From assembly GCA_963847515.1 (NCBI GenBank), contig CAWKAA010000003.1:372001-436000 (forward strand): a stretch of 64,000 nucleotides of DNA, read 5' to 3'. Both the position numbers and the translations under genes were made by a program. Under the pieces are notes generated by a model. It searched no databases. It was not told the origin of the DNA and was given only the letters and a program-made list of their open reading frames with translations. Within the stretch, counting starts at the first letter, position 1, and the number at the start of each line of letters is the position of its first letter. Origin of the DNA: QHXW01 sp963847515 (GTDB lineage Bacteria > Acidobacteriota > Terriglobia > Bryobacterales > Bryobacteraceae). Shown here one piece after another: positions 9,405 through 18,933 of this stretch.

Positions 9405-9794
9405 CTAGTGCCCGATGCTGATCCCGGCAAACACATCCAGGACTATCGAGGTGTGCGGGTTGTATACGATCACGTGGCCGCCATAGTAACCGCGGCGGTA
9501 GCCCTCTGGCAGTGGTGGCAGGCGCCGGCAAACCACTTCGGGCACAGAGTACATTTTCTTCTCGAGGCCAGGCGGCAGATGGCCGTTGCGTTCGAGTTGC
9601 CTCTCGAGACCCGGCGGCAAGCCTTCAGGGCGCCCGTGATTCTTGTGCTCGTAGCGCTCGTCACCGTGACCTTCGCCGCGGAAATCGCCGCGATATTGGC
9701 GATCGTGGCGGCATTCGTCGTCATCCCCGTGCTTCGCCTGGAGTGCTCCGAGCGCTAACGACGTGCAGGCGACTGCAATCAAGATCCTCCGCAT
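9405..9794 (-). CDS. Small secreted His/Gly/Pro-rich protein (RcnB-like)
   Basis: A 129-residue exported protein. A signal peptide (about residues 1-20) is followed by a segment very rich in His, Asp and Arg, then the repeated LPPGLERQLERNGHLPPGL pattern and a C-terminal segment GGHVIVYNPHTSIVLDVF. This arrangement is common in small periplasmic proteins loosely grouped with RcnB, for which metal homeostasis has been proposed. The His/Asp-rich part could bind metal; this is inference. It is a single gene with its own ATG. Confidence 0.6.
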   Translation of the reverse strand: MRRILIAVACTSLALGALQAKHGDDDECRHDRQYRGDFRGEGHGDERYEHKNHGRPEGLPPGLERQLERNGHLPPGLEKKMYSVPEVVCRRLPPLPEGYRRGYYGGHVIVYNPHTSIVLDVFAGISIGH

Positions 9795-9887
9795 TTGATT
9801 GTCCTCTAAAATGCTAGCGGATGCACGGGAACTGCGAGTTGAAAAATTGCGCCGGCTTTGGTGAGCAGGCGATGCTTACCGAGGATG

Positions 9888-11300
9888 TTATCCCTTGTGG
9901 GCAGCCGCTTTGATCGAGACCGTCTTGATATTGACGAATTCACGGATTCCGTACACGCTCAGCTCCCGTCCGTAGCCGGAGCGTTTCACGCCGCCGAAAG
10001 GCAGGCGCGGATCGGAAGCGGTCATTCCGTTGACGAACACCAAGCCCGCCTCGATTTCGTCAATAAGCCGATCGCGCTCGCGTTCGTCATTGGTCCATAC
10101 GCTCGCGCCGAGACCGAAAGGTGTGTCGTTAGCAAGGCGGATGGCGCCCTCCAGTCCCGGTACACGAAACAATGAAGCCACCGGGCCGAACATTTCTTCC
10201 CGGTAAGCGGGAGCCTTCTCAGGAATCGAGGTCAGGATAGTCGGCGCATAATAATTGCCCGGCCGGTCCAGCCGTGTGCCGCCCGTCAGCACACGCGCGC
10301 CGGCGGCGACCGATCGGCGAACCTGATCGTCGAGATCGTCGACAATCTGTTTGGTGGCCAGCGGACCGACATCCGTGGTTTCGTCCATGGGATCTCCGAC
10401 CTTCAACGCCTGAATGTTCTTCAAAAACCTGCGCTCGAAATCATCGGCTACGGCTTCGGCTACGATGAATCGTTTAGCGGCAATGCAGGACTGGCCGTTG
10501 TTCACCATGCGGGCCTTAACTGCGGTATCCGCGGCTGCGTGTAGATCGGCGCTGGACATCACGACGAAGGGATCGCTGCCGCCAAGTTCCAGCACGGTCT
10601 TCTTGAGCTGCTTGCCGGCCTGAGCGGCAACCTGCATGCCCGCTGGTTCGCTGCCGGTGAGCGTGACAGCCATCACGCGAGGGTCGTCAATCACCCGTAC
10701 TACTTCGCCGGAGCCGATGAGCAGTGTCTGAAACACGCCCTCAGCAAATCCAGCGCGCCGGAAAATGTCTTCGATAGCCAGGGCGCACTGCGGAACATTC
10801 GACGCGTGTTTGAGCAAGCCGACATTCCCGGCCATCAACGCGGGGGCGGCGAAACGGAACACCTGCCAGAATGGAAAATTCCACGGCATGACGGCGAGCA
10901 CCGCACCGATCGGCTGGTAACGGACATAGTTCGTGACGCCGTCGACGGGCACGGGTTCGTCGCGCAGGAAGCGCTCGGCATTCTCCGCATAGTAGCGGCA
11001 ACCCCAAGCTGATTTGACCGCTTCTTCCATGGCGGCCTTCACCGGCTTGCCCATTTCGGCCGTCATGAGCCGTCCGAATTGGGCCTTTTCTTTTTCCAGG
11101 ATGTCGGCCGCGGCCAGCATCATGCGGGCGCGCTCCGCAAACGGCGTGTGCCGATAAACACGAAATGTGGCGGCCGCGCGCGCGAGCTTATCTTCAACTT
11201 GCGAGTCGGCGAGCGGCTCGAAGGTGCGAAGCGTTTCGCCGGTGGCTGGATTCACGGATGCGATAGCGATGGCGGTTTCCTCTCCGCTATTATCCAGCAC
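9888..11300 (-). CDS. NAD(P)-dependent aldehyde dehydrogenase, succinate-semialdehyde type
   Basis: A 470-residue ALDH-superfamily enzyme. PWNFPFWQVFR is the start of the cofactor-binding region, VTLTGSEPAG the Rossmann loop, LELGGSDPFVV contains the general-base Glu, NNGQSCIAAKRF the catalytic Cys, and EEMFGPVASLF the late cofactor motif. The short length and the missing N-terminal extension fit the Sad/SSADH-like group that oxidises succinate semialdehyde to succinate, but related aldehydes are possible. The start is GTG at 11300 without a strong ribosome-binding site, 19 bases after the hsp20 stop, so co-transcription with hsp20 is likely. Confidence 0.85.
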   Translation of the reverse strand: MLDNSGEETAIAIASVNPATGETLRTFEPLADSQVEDKLARAAATFRVYRHTPFAERARMMLAAADILEKEKAQFGRLMTAEMGKPVKAAMEEAVKSAWGCRYYAENAERFLRDEPVPVDGVTNYVRYQPIGAVLAVMPWNFPFWQVFRFAAPALMAGNVGLLKHASNVPQCALAIEDIFRRAGFAEGVFQTLLIGSGEVVRVIDDPRVMAVTLTGSEPAGMQVAAQAGKQLKKTVLELGGSDPFVVMSSADLHAAADTAVKARMVNNGQSCIAAKRFIVAEAVADDFERRFLKNIQALKVGDPMDETTDVGPLATKQIVDDLDDQVRRSVAAGARVLTGGTRLDRPGNYYAPTILTSIPEKAPAYREEMFGPVASLFRVPGLEGAIRLANDTPFGLGASVWTNDERERDRLIDEIEAGLVFVNGMTASDPRLPFGGVKRSGYGRELSVYGIREFVNIKTVSIKAAAHKG

Positions 11301-11319
11301 ACCGGCGAGTTCAGGCTAC

Positions 11320-11943
11320 TTACCCGACCGCCTTTCGTGCTTGGGATGCCGCCCCGGCTTGGGATTGCGGCTCCTTGCGCTCTCCGGTCGTGCTGATCGG
11401 GATCTGGCGGGTCTTCTGCTGCGGAACTGGAATGCTTACGCGCAATTCGCCATTGTGGAATTCAGCATGGGCCTGATCGACAGTTGCGCCCTCGGGGAGC
11501 GGGATGAGGCGATAGAACGATCCGTAGCTGCGCTCGGAACGGTAATAGCCCTCATGCTTTTCCTCGTGTTCGCGCTGACGTTCGCCCTGAATGACCAGAC
11601 CTTCATCCGTCACTTCCACCTTGACTTCGTTTTCCTTGATTCCAGGCAACTCCGCTACCACTTCCAGCCTGCCGTTCTGCTCTTTCACCTCGATGGCCGG
11701 TGCCCACTGCGTCACATCTCTTCGGTTTCCGCGCCAGCCGCCCTGGCCTTCAAACAAACGGTCCATCTCATCGGTGAAATGCCGCATCAATGCAAACGGG
11801 CTCGTGCTAAAGAAATCGGTAGGACCCGAAAACAGAGACGGGAAACCCCCGCGCCGCTCGAGCCCGCCACTCTGGCGGGAGCGCTCCAGCGACTGGTTAC
11901 GTTGCTGCTCTGACGTTTGTCTTTTTACATCAACTTCAGCCAT
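11320..11943 (-). CDS. Hsp20/alpha-crystallin small heat-shock protein
   Basis: A 207-residue small heat-shock protein. The N-terminal arm (1-70) is polar and low-complexity with FALMRHFTDEMDRLFEG typical of the segment preceding the domain. The alpha-crystallin domain runs from about 80 to 175 (APAIEVKEQNGRLEVVAEL, YGSFYRLIPLP, NGELRVSIP). The I-x-I tail motif is IPI near residue 186. It holds unfolding proteins in a soluble state for ATP-dependent chaperones. ATG at 11943 is preceded by a purine-rich AGAAGGAGTG on the coding strand. Confidence 0.9.
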   Translation of the reverse strand: MAEVDVKRQTSEQQRNQSLERSRQSGGLERRGGFPSLFSGPTDFFSTSPFALMRHFTDEMDRLFEGQGGWRGNRRDVTQWAPAIEVKEQNGRLEVVAELPGIKENEVKVEVTDEGLVIQGERQREHEEKHEGYYRSERSYGSFYRLIPLPEGATVDQAHAEFHNGELRVSIPVPQQKTRQIPISTTGERKEPQSQAGAASQARKAVG

Positions 11944-12095
11944 TTCGACACACTCCTTCTCTCTCGATTTTTTCGATTGGTATGAAGCGGCGCGGCGAAT
12001 TATGAGGATTAATTAATTCTCAGTTCTATTCTTTGCCTTCTTCCGGCGCGTGGCAAGGCTAAAAATCTGAGTGTGTGTGATGGAGATAACCGAAG

Positions 12096-12968
12096 CTACA
12101 GAACGGCCTCAGAAGCGTGGTACGAGCTGCGTACCAGCGGACCGGCTTCGACGTGGCTAAATCCCATTTCGCGGCCGGCGCAACGCAAGTCGTCGAACTC
12201 GGCCGGGGGCACATACCGCACAATCGGCAGGTGCCGCGCTGACGGCCGCAGATACTGCCCCAGCGTGAGGATGTCAACCTGGTGCTCCCGCAGATCGCGC
12301 ATCACACCGAGAACTTCCTCCGTCGTTTCGCCCAAGCCCAGCATCAAGCCGGATTTAGTTGGCGTCTCCGGTGAAATCCTCTTGGCATATTCGAGCATGT
12401 CGAGCGAGCGTTCGTAGCGCGCGCCCAAACGTACCTGACGGTAGAGCCGCGGCACGGTTTCGGTATTGTGATTGAGAACGTCGGGGCGGGCATTCATGAC
12501 GATCTGCATCGCATCGCGGCTGCCTTGAAAATCGGGGACCAGCACTTCCACGCGGCAACCGGCGATGCGCTCGCGAATGGCGCGGATGGTGAGGGCAAAT
12601 AATTCGGCGCCGCCGTCTTTGCGGTCGTCGCGGTTGACGCTGGTGACCACGGCATACCGCAAGCCCATGGCCGCGGCAGCTTCGGCTACGCGACGCGGCT
12701 CGTCGTAATCCACTTCGAGCGGTGCGCCCTTTTGTACGGCGCAAAAGCCACATCGGCGCGTGCAAACATTGCCCAAAATCATAAACGTAGCCGTGCTCCG
12801 GTTCCAGCAGTCGCCAATGTTCGGGCAGGCCGCGCTTTCGCAAACCGTGTGCAGGCCCATTTCTTCGATGAGAGATTTCAGTGCGCGGTAATTCTCGCCC
12901 ACCGGAGCCGGCGCTCGGAGCCACTGCGGGCGGGACGTCTTAGACGATTCGCCGATCGTGACCAGCAC
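12096..12968 (-). CDS. lipA: Lipoyl synthase
   Basis: A 290-residue radical SAM enzyme that inserts two sulfurs into protein-bound octanoyl groups to make lipoate. The auxiliary-cluster cysteines are in CESAACPNIGDC, and the SAM-cluster cysteines in CTRRCGFC, both in the order and spacing of LipA. VVTSVNRDD and TKSGLMLGLGE are further family motifs, and the conserved C-terminal serine region RSSYHA is present. It starts 22 bases after the HutI-like/FtcD gene and is probably co-transcribed with it. No lipB or ligase gene is present in the window. Confidence 0.95.
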   Translation of the reverse strand: MLVTIGESSKTSRPQWLRAPAPVGENYRALKSLIEEMGLHTVCESAACPNIGDCWNRSTATFMILGNVCTRRCGFCAVQKGAPLEVDYDEPRRVAEAAAAMGLRYAVVTSVNRDDRKDGGAELFALTIRAIRERIAGCRVEVLVPDFQGSRDAMQIVMNARPDVLNHNTETVPRLYRQVRLGARYERSLDMLEYAKRISPETPTKSGLMLGLGETTEEVLGVMRDLREHQVDILTLGQYLRPSARHLPIVRYVPPAEFDDLRCAGREMGFSHVEAGPLVRSSYHASEAVL

Positions 12969-12990
12969 AACTTCATCCTAGCGCAGGCCG

Positions 12991-15111
12991 CTACCCCAGC
13001 TTCTTTTCCACTTGGTCTTCCAAAACCAGATCCGGCTGAAAATTCTCAAACTGCAGGCCGCAGGTGGCCGCCCCTTCCAATGCCTTTTGTGGAATCAGGC
13101 CGATGAGCTCCGCGCCCGAGATGCCGGCGCCGCAACGCTCTGCTGCTGCGCGGATGGCCGCGAACACTGTGCAAATCGGCGTGATCTCGAAATCAGTCAG
13201 ATTCACGGAGACCTGCGCGTGGCCTCTCGATTCCAGATAGAGGCCCAGCGCTTTCACGGCTGGCAGCCCGCCCGACGAAAACCGGATGCTTCGTGCGATG
13301 GTCCGTGCGATCTTGACATCTGTGGTCGTTAAGTTGACGTTGAAGGCGATCAGGAGTTTTCTCGCGCCGATCACGCAGGCACCCGCCGTCGGATGCAATG
13401 CTGCTTCGCCAAAGTCCGGCAACCGCGCGGCATTGAACCGAACCTCTTCACGCAATCCTTCGAAGCGGCCGCGGCGGAGGTTCGCCAGGTTAGCGCGATC
13501 CGGGCGCCGCGCGGCCGCTTCATACAAGTAGACAGGAATGTGCAGCTCACGCCATACGCGCCCAGCCAGTTGCTCTGCCAGGAGCACACAATCGGCCATG
13601 GTGATGCCTGAAAGAGGGACCAGCGGGACAACGTCGGCGGCGCCGATACGCGGATGAATACCGGCATGCCGGTTTAAGTCGATGCGAGTTACCGCGCACT
13701 CGATCCCTCGAAACGCCGCCTCGACCACCGCCTTCGGTTCTCCAGCAAAAGTGATGACCGAGCGGTTGTGATCGGCATCCGAGGTCTGGCCGAGCACCGC
13801 TGCGCCGGGCACGCTCGAAATTGCTTCGACGACTGCTGCGATCAACCGTGTATCGCGCCCCTCCGAAAAGTTCGGGACGCACTCGATTACTTGCCGCTCC
13901 AATGGGTAACCTCGCCCTCCTGGTAAATAGCCGTGCCGTTCTTGAAAACCATATGACGTGTGATTGATGCCGAATCGATAAGGAAGCTCGCGGTAATCTT
14001 CCACGTTCATCAGGAGCACATCCGCTCCTTTACCCGGCTGGAGCGATCCACATTCAGCACCGCATCCGAGCGCGTAAGCAGCGTTGATGGTTGCGGCTGA
14101 GATAGCTTCCGCGGGAGACATTCCCATCTCGGAACAGGCTAAAGAAAGGACCATCTGCATATTGTAGGTGGGGCCGTCCTCGAGGCCGAAGCCGGAAGCG
14201 AGCGCAATCGCCGCACCTGATTCAATGAGGGCACGAACATATGAGTGGCGTTCCGCACGCCGCAGGAATAGCGAGGCAGGCTGCAACTGCGCGATGGTGC
14301 GTGACCCCGCTAGCAGGCGCATCTCTTCTTCCCTGAGGTTATCCAGAGCAATGCTCAGCGCCTTCATTTCAACCGCCAGCGGTACGGCGAACGGGCGCGA
14401 TCCAGCCCACAAGTGCAACTGAAAACCAAGTTTCCGTCCGCATTCCAGGACTCGGCGTATGACGTCCAATTCGAATGCGCGGCAGTCTCCCACCACGAAG
14501 CGCGCCAGCTTACGGCGCGATATAAGGGGCATCTTCCGCATACATAACGACTCAACATAGGCGGCTGGATCTCCGGCAATCTCGGCTTGGGCCAAGCCCA
14601 CATATGCTGTCAAAACGTCCAAGGGCTGGCCATGCAGGCCGCCAAGGACACGAAACATCTTGAGTTCGGTGGAATGGTCTCGCGCGGCGCACGTGGACGC
14701 GCACACCGTGGTCGTTCCGTGGCGTGCCATGCCGGCCATCACGTTGCTGGCGCGCGCGGCAAGAGCTCGTGCGGGCAGACCTCGGCTCGAATCGGGATTT
14801 TCCGGCCACAGTTGCACCCGGCCGTCTACGAATCCAGGCATGACCAGGCGTCCAGTCGCATCGATTTCGAGCGCACCCCGCGCGGGACCCAAATTCTCAA
14901 CCCGGCGAGTAGGACCGGCTTCGACAATTCGCCCCTCGCGGATCAGCAAAGCACCATCCGGAATAATACTCAGATCGCCCAATTCCGCGCCGCGCCGCGG
15001 TCGTTCCGGGCCGCGAAGAGTAACAAGTTGGCGCGCGCCGCGAATCAGGACTGTTTCGGCCTTGGGGATACTCTGGAGTTGGCCGGTTAAATTTTTGTAG
15101 ATTTGAGACAT
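12991..15111 (-). CDS. HutI-like amidohydrolase domain fused to glutamate formiminotransferase (FtcD)
   Basis: A 706-residue two-domain protein. Residues about 20-410 match imidazolonepropionase (HutI): the N-terminal beta cap, VMPGFVDG, and MQMVLSLACSEMGMSPAEA followed by ATINAAYALG. Residues about 415-706 match the FtcD formiminotransferase domain: VIECVPNFSEGRD, RHAGIHPRIGAADVVPLVP with the catalytic His, and FNVNLTTTDVKIA. Together these are steps of histidine degradation. The HutI part lacks the usual H-x-H after VDP (it reads VDGRVQL) and the later Asp (LASGFGL where LATD is expected), so it is probably not a metal-dependent hydrolase. The start at 15111 overlaps the divergent ATG at 15110; longer upstream frames are antisense. 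Confidence 0.8.
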   Translation of the reverse strand: MSQIYKNLTGQLQSIPKAETVLIRGARQLVTLRGPERPRRGAELGDLSIIPDGALLIREGRIVEAGPTRRVENLGPARGALEIDATGRLVMPGFVDGRVQLWPENPDSSRGLPARALAARASNVMAGMARHGTTTVCASTCAARDHSTELKMFRVLGGLHGQPLDVLTAYVGLAQAEIAGDPAAYVESLCMRKMPLISRRKLARFVVGDCRAFELDVIRRVLECGRKLGFQLHLWAGSRPFAVPLAVEMKALSIALDNLREEEMRLLAGSRTIAQLQPASLFLRRAERHSYVRALIESGAAIALASGFGLEDGPTYNMQMVLSLACSEMGMSPAEAISAATINAAYALGCGAECGSLQPGKGADVLLMNVEDYRELPYRFGINHTSYGFQERHGYLPGGRGYPLERQVIECVPNFSEGRDTRLIAAVVEAISSVPGAAVLGQTSDADHNRSVITFAGEPKAVVEAAFRGIECAVTRIDLNRHAGIHPRIGAADVVPLVPLSGITMADCVLLAEQLAGRVWRELHIPVYLYEAAARRPDRANLANLRRGRFEGLREEVRFNAARLPDFGEAALHPTAGACVIGARKLLIAFNVNLTTTDVKIARTIARSIRFSSGGLPAVKALGLYLESRGHAQVSVNLTDFEITPICTVFAAIRAAAERCGAGISGAELIGLIPQKALEGAATCGLQFENFQPDLVLEDQVEKKLG

Positions 15112-15860
15112 GGCGACACGTCCGTCCTCGCGGGAGAAGAAGCGTCCCCCCAAAACCCTCGAGCGCGTAATTTCAAAAGCTGGTTTAGGTTCGCGCACCG
15201 AAGCCCGGCGCTGGATCGCTGCTGGGCGAGTGTGCGTCAACGGTCGAAAGATCCAGACACCGGATTACTGGGTGGATTTCGCACGCGATCGCGTCACACT
15301 AGACGACAAACCCGTTCACGCTGGCAAGAAAATCTATCTACTCCTCTATAAGCCCAAAGGCTACCTCACGGCCTACAAAGACCCCGATGGCCGTCCTACC
15401 GTCTATGATCTCATGTCCGCACTAGACCAAATGGGTGTTCCCCGTGGGCCGGCTGGACCTGGACACTAGCGGGCTTCTGATTCTTACGAACGACTCGCAA
15501 TTTGCCGAACGGCTTACAAACCCGGTACATAAGGCGCCAAAGACGTACCAAGTAAAGGCGTCTACGGTGTTGAATGATGAGCAACTGGATAACTTGCGGC
15601 GCGGTGTGACCCTTAACGATGGCCCTACCCGTCCGGCCATTGTAAAGCGGTTGCGCGACAGCGCGAAATATACGCACCTCGAGATCACCCTCACCGAGGG
15701 CCGGAATCGCCAGGTTCGCCGCATGCTCGAAGCCGTAGGGAGCAAGGTGCTGAAGTTGGTGCGCATCGCGATTGGCCCGGTGAGAATCGGAGATCTGCCT
15801 ATCGGAAAGCACCGTTTGCTTACCGAGGAGGAAATCAGGCAGTTAAGCCCTCGCAAATAG
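15110..15860 (+). CDS. RsuA/RluB-family rRNA pseudouridine synthase (frameshifted)
   Basis: About 250 residues. An S4 RNA-binding domain (ISKAGLGSRTEARRWIAAGR) is followed by the pseudouridine synthase domain with VGRLDLDTSGLLILTND, containing the catalytic Asp, and EGRNRQVRRM. It modifies uridine in rRNA. The frame changes between about 15421 and 15433: the first frame reads LDQMGVPRG and stops, while the +1 frame resumes at KWVFPVGRLD exactly where the family continues, so one base has been gained or lost. The protein is otherwise complete. Its ATG overlaps the start codon of the divergent fusion gene within CATG. Confidence 0.85.
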
Positions 15861-15881
15861 TACTTTACATATCAAAGTACT
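15859..15881. promoter_or_regulatory. Perfect inverted repeat AGTACTTT-N7-AAAGTACT
   Basis: Two 8-base arms separated by 7 bases, located just upstream of the ankyrin lipoprotein gene and overlapping the last base of the preceding stop codon. No T-tract follows, so a terminator is unlikely. The A/T-rich dyad resembles operators used by PadR-type repressors, which are numerous in Acidobacteria, but no PadR gene is in the window. Operator function is inference. Confidence 0.45.
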
Positions 15882-15888
15882 TCATGAT

Positions 15889-16470
15889 ATGCTCTCCGTC
15901 ATGAAACCTGTTCTCGCCGTCCTATTCGCCGCGTTTTGGCTTGCCGGCTGCAACATGCAGCCGGACGATCCCTTGATCGGTGCCGCGCGCTCCGGTGACA
16001 CGAAAACGCTCAAAGCGTTGCTGGCCGGGGGCGCCGATCCCAACCGCCGGTGGGGCGTGAATCACTGGACCCCGCTCATGCACGCCATCCATAAGAATCA
16101 GATGGGTTCCGTGGAGACGCTTCTCGCCAGCGGCGCGGACATCAATGCACGCTCTGGAGACGGCATCACCGCCCTCATGATGGCTGCCGGATACGGCTAT
16201 ACAGATATTGTTCAGGTGCTGCTGGATCACGGCGCTGACGTGCGTGCCGAAACCTCCGGCGGAGACAACGCCCTGACCATGGCCGTAGGCGGCGTTCCCG
16301 ACATCGATAAATTCACCGTCGGCAAGTGCCAAACCGAAACGGTCTCCGCGCTTCTCAAGAAGGCTCCCAATCTCAGAATGAAAGACAGCGCCTATGGGCG
16401 CGCCGCCCGGCTCGCCGCTCGCGCCGCCGGCTGCAACGATGTGCTCTCCCTGATAGCGCACGGCGTCTAG
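15889..16470 (+). CDS. Ankyrin-repeat lipoprotein
   Basis: A 193-residue envelope protein. The second methionine (15901) begins MKPVLAVLFAAFWLAGC, a lipoprotein signal with the lipobox LAGC, so the mature protein starts at that Cys. Three to four ankyrin repeats follow (DTKTLKALLAGGADPNRR, GSVETLLASGADINARS, DIVQVLLDHGADVRAE), then a less regular C-terminal segment. Ankyrin repeats bind proteins; the partner is unknown. Both 15889 and 15901 are ATG and neither has a clear ribosome-binding site. The preceding AAAGTACT dyad may control it. Confidence 0.75.
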   Translation: MLSVMKPVLAVLFAAFWLAGCNMQPDDPLIGAARSGDTKTLKALLAGGADPNRRWGVNHWTPLMHAIHKNQMGSVETLLASGADINARSGDGITALMMAAGYGYTDIVQVLLDHGADVRAETSGGDNALTMAVGGVPDIDKFTVGKCQTETVSALLKKAPNLRMKDSAYGRAARLAARAAGCNDVLSLIAHGV

Positions 16471-16535
16471 CTCATGACTAGTGAAGCTGGTTGGCGCGTA
16501 AGGAAAATTGCGACGCGGCAAACGGAGAAAGAATC

Positions 16536-16639
16536 GTAGCGCAGGGCTGCCGCACCGTTTGCGGAAGACCTGCGGCTTTTTCTTCGTGCGACCAAAAGGC
16601 CGCAGGTTCCCGCCAAAACCGGGCGTGGCCCTGCGCTAC
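16536..16639. repeat. Dispersed palindromic repeat, copy 2 (104 bp)
   Basis: Starts GTAGCGCAGGGC and ends GCCCTGCGCTAC, a perfect 12-base terminal inverted repeat. Inside, ACCTGCGGCTTTTT and AAAAGGCCGCAGGT form a second stem. It is a longer relative of the copy at 5393-5478. It occupies the otherwise gene-free stretch 16471-16917, which also contains CTCTGCGTCTCTGCG near 16730, a simple direct duplication. Confidence 0.75.
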
Positions 16640-16917
16640 GTTCGGTACAGATCACATAACTTATCTAGAACGGTCCTCGGTCCCAACCGGAATCTTGCAC
16701 CCGCCAGGTGATGAAAGTAGCTTGTCTTTCTCTGCGTCTCTGCGTTGATATCGTCTTCCGTTGTCCCCTCTACGTACGGATCGGCGGCACTTCTGTAAGT
16801 CCGTTCGCCACAGTGTAAAATAAAAGCATCGGACCTCACCTGCCTCCAGAAAAAGAGAAAGACAAGCCCCCTACGTCCGAGCGCCTGCGGGCTCTGCTTC
16901 CCGACATCTGGAAGCTC

Positions 16918-18727
16918 GTGCGCCCTCGCCGCGCTGTGCTTGCCCTAGGCTTTGTGCTAATGGGCATCAACCGCATCTCCGGCCTGGTGCTACCGTATTC
17001 GACGAAGTACCTGATCGACGACATCATCGGCAAGCGGCATATTAACCTGCTGATGCCGCTAGTGCTGGCGGTTCTGGGCGCAACCCTGATCCAAGGCGTC
17101 ACTTCTTTTTCCCTGACGCAACTGCTCTCTAAAGCCGCGCAGCGCTTGATCAGCGAGCTGCGCCGAAGCGTGCAGGAACACATCGGCAGACTACCCGTCA
17201 CCTATTACGACTCCAATAAGACCGGCATGCTGGTCTCGCGGATCATGAGCGACGTAGAAGGTGTGCGCAATCTCATCGGAACCGGCCTGGTCGAATTCGT
17301 CGGCGGTTTGCTCACCGCGGTCATCGCCCTGGTCGTTCTGCTGCGCATCAGCGCGCTCATGACGGGTCTGGCCTTCTTGTTCCTGCTCATATTTGGCCTT
17401 GCGCTGCGGCACGCCTTCCGCACTATCCGCCCGATCTTCCGCGCGCGAGCAAAAATCAACGCCGAAGTAACCGGCCGGCTTACCGAATCGCTGGGTGGCG
17501 TGCGCGTCATCAAGGGGTATCATGCGGAAGACCGCGAAGCGCAGGTTTTTGCGGGCGGCGTCCAGCGGCTGCTGGATAACGTGCTGAAGTCGTTGACCGC
17601 CACCTCGGTCATGAGTCTGGGCGCCACAATGGTCATGGGCATGGTCGGCGTGGTGGTCATGTTTGTGGGAGCTCGCGAGATCCTGGCGGGCACGCTCACC
17701 GTGGGCGGCCTGATGACGTTCACCGCTTTTCTCGCCTTCCTGGTCGCGCCGGTGTTCCAGGTAGTCGCCATCGGAACGCAGATCTCAGAAGCCCTGGCCG
17801 GCCTCGAGCGCACGCGCGAAGTGATGCGCGAACGGCCCGAAGACGAAGACCCACGGCGTACCAATACTCTCGGCTCCATTCGCGGTGAAGTGGATTTCGA
17901 GCGCGTAAGGTTCGCCTATGAGCCCGGAAAACCGGTCTTGAAGGACATCTCCTTCGCATCTCGTCCCGGCACCGTGACTGCCCTGATCGGCCCGTCGGGT
18001 TCGGGGAAATCTACCATCATTGGCCTCATCTCGGCCTTCTACACTCCGTCAGAAGGCGTGATTCGCATGGATGGCGTGGACCTCTCGACTGTACGGCTGG
18101 ATTCCTACCGCACGCAGCTGGGCGTCGTGTTGCAGGACACGTTTCTTTTCGACGGCACCATCCGCGAAAACGTGGCTTTCTCGCATCCCAACGCCACCGA
18201 GCAGGAAATCATGGACGCCTGCAAGCATCGCGCGCGTCGACGAGTTCGCCGAGACGTTCGAGAAGAAGTACGACACCATTGTCGGCGAGCGCGGAGTCAA
18301 GCTGTCGGGCGGCCAAAAGCAGCGCGTCTCTATTGCGCGTGCCATCCTGGCCAACCCGCGGATCTTGATTCTGGACGAGGCCACCTCCAGCCTCGACTCC
18401 GAATCCGAAGCGCTCATTCAGGAAGGTCTCTCGTACCTGATGCGCGGCCGCACCACTTTCGTCATCGCGCATCGCCTCTCGACCATCCGGCGCGCCGACC
18501 AGATCCTGGTCGTCGAAGCCGGCCAGATTGTCGAACGCGGAACCCACGAATCGCTCTACGCCGCCCGCGGCCGATACTACGATCTTTACACCCGGCAGCA
18601 CGGCCTGGAGATGAACCTGTTTCTCGCGCCGGGCGAAGGCGACACTGTACCCGAGCAAGCTAAGGAAACCGAAACTGCTGCGGGCGGCAATGCGTTGAGC
18701 GAAGCTGTACGGCTGCTTCGAGGGTAG
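16918..18727 (+). CDS. ABC transporter, fused permease-ATPase (MsbA/LmrA type, frameshifted)
   Basis: A half-transporter of about 600 residues. The N-terminal part has six membrane segments of the ABC type I exporter fold, with TYYDSNKTGMLVSRIMSDVE in the first intracellular loop. The ATPase part has GPSGSGKST (Walker A), LSGGQKQRVSIARA (signature) and RILILDEATSSLD (Walker B). An extra C at about 18226 shifts the frame between MDACK and ARVDEF; the +1 frame continues perfectly to 18727. GTG at 16918 is the first standard start, but the open frame reaches back to 16819 and the residues encoded there look coding, so the true N-terminus is probably upstream. Substrate could be lipid or drug; it functions as a homodimer or heterodimer. 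Confidence 0.85.
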
Positions 18728-18933
18728 GGCAGGAAATCTGCTAATAGACTAAGCCGGTCTCGGCATCATAACCTTCGGGAGAACCCTTTTCCATCCCAGC
18801 CCTTGTACATTCAAACAGATGCGGCGACTTGGCTGCCAGAGTGTGCGAGTGGAAACATTCGGCATCGCGCGGTGGTGGTTAAACCACATCTATGGAAGGC
18901 GGATTGCCGCTGACGGAAAAGGGTGTTATCGGA

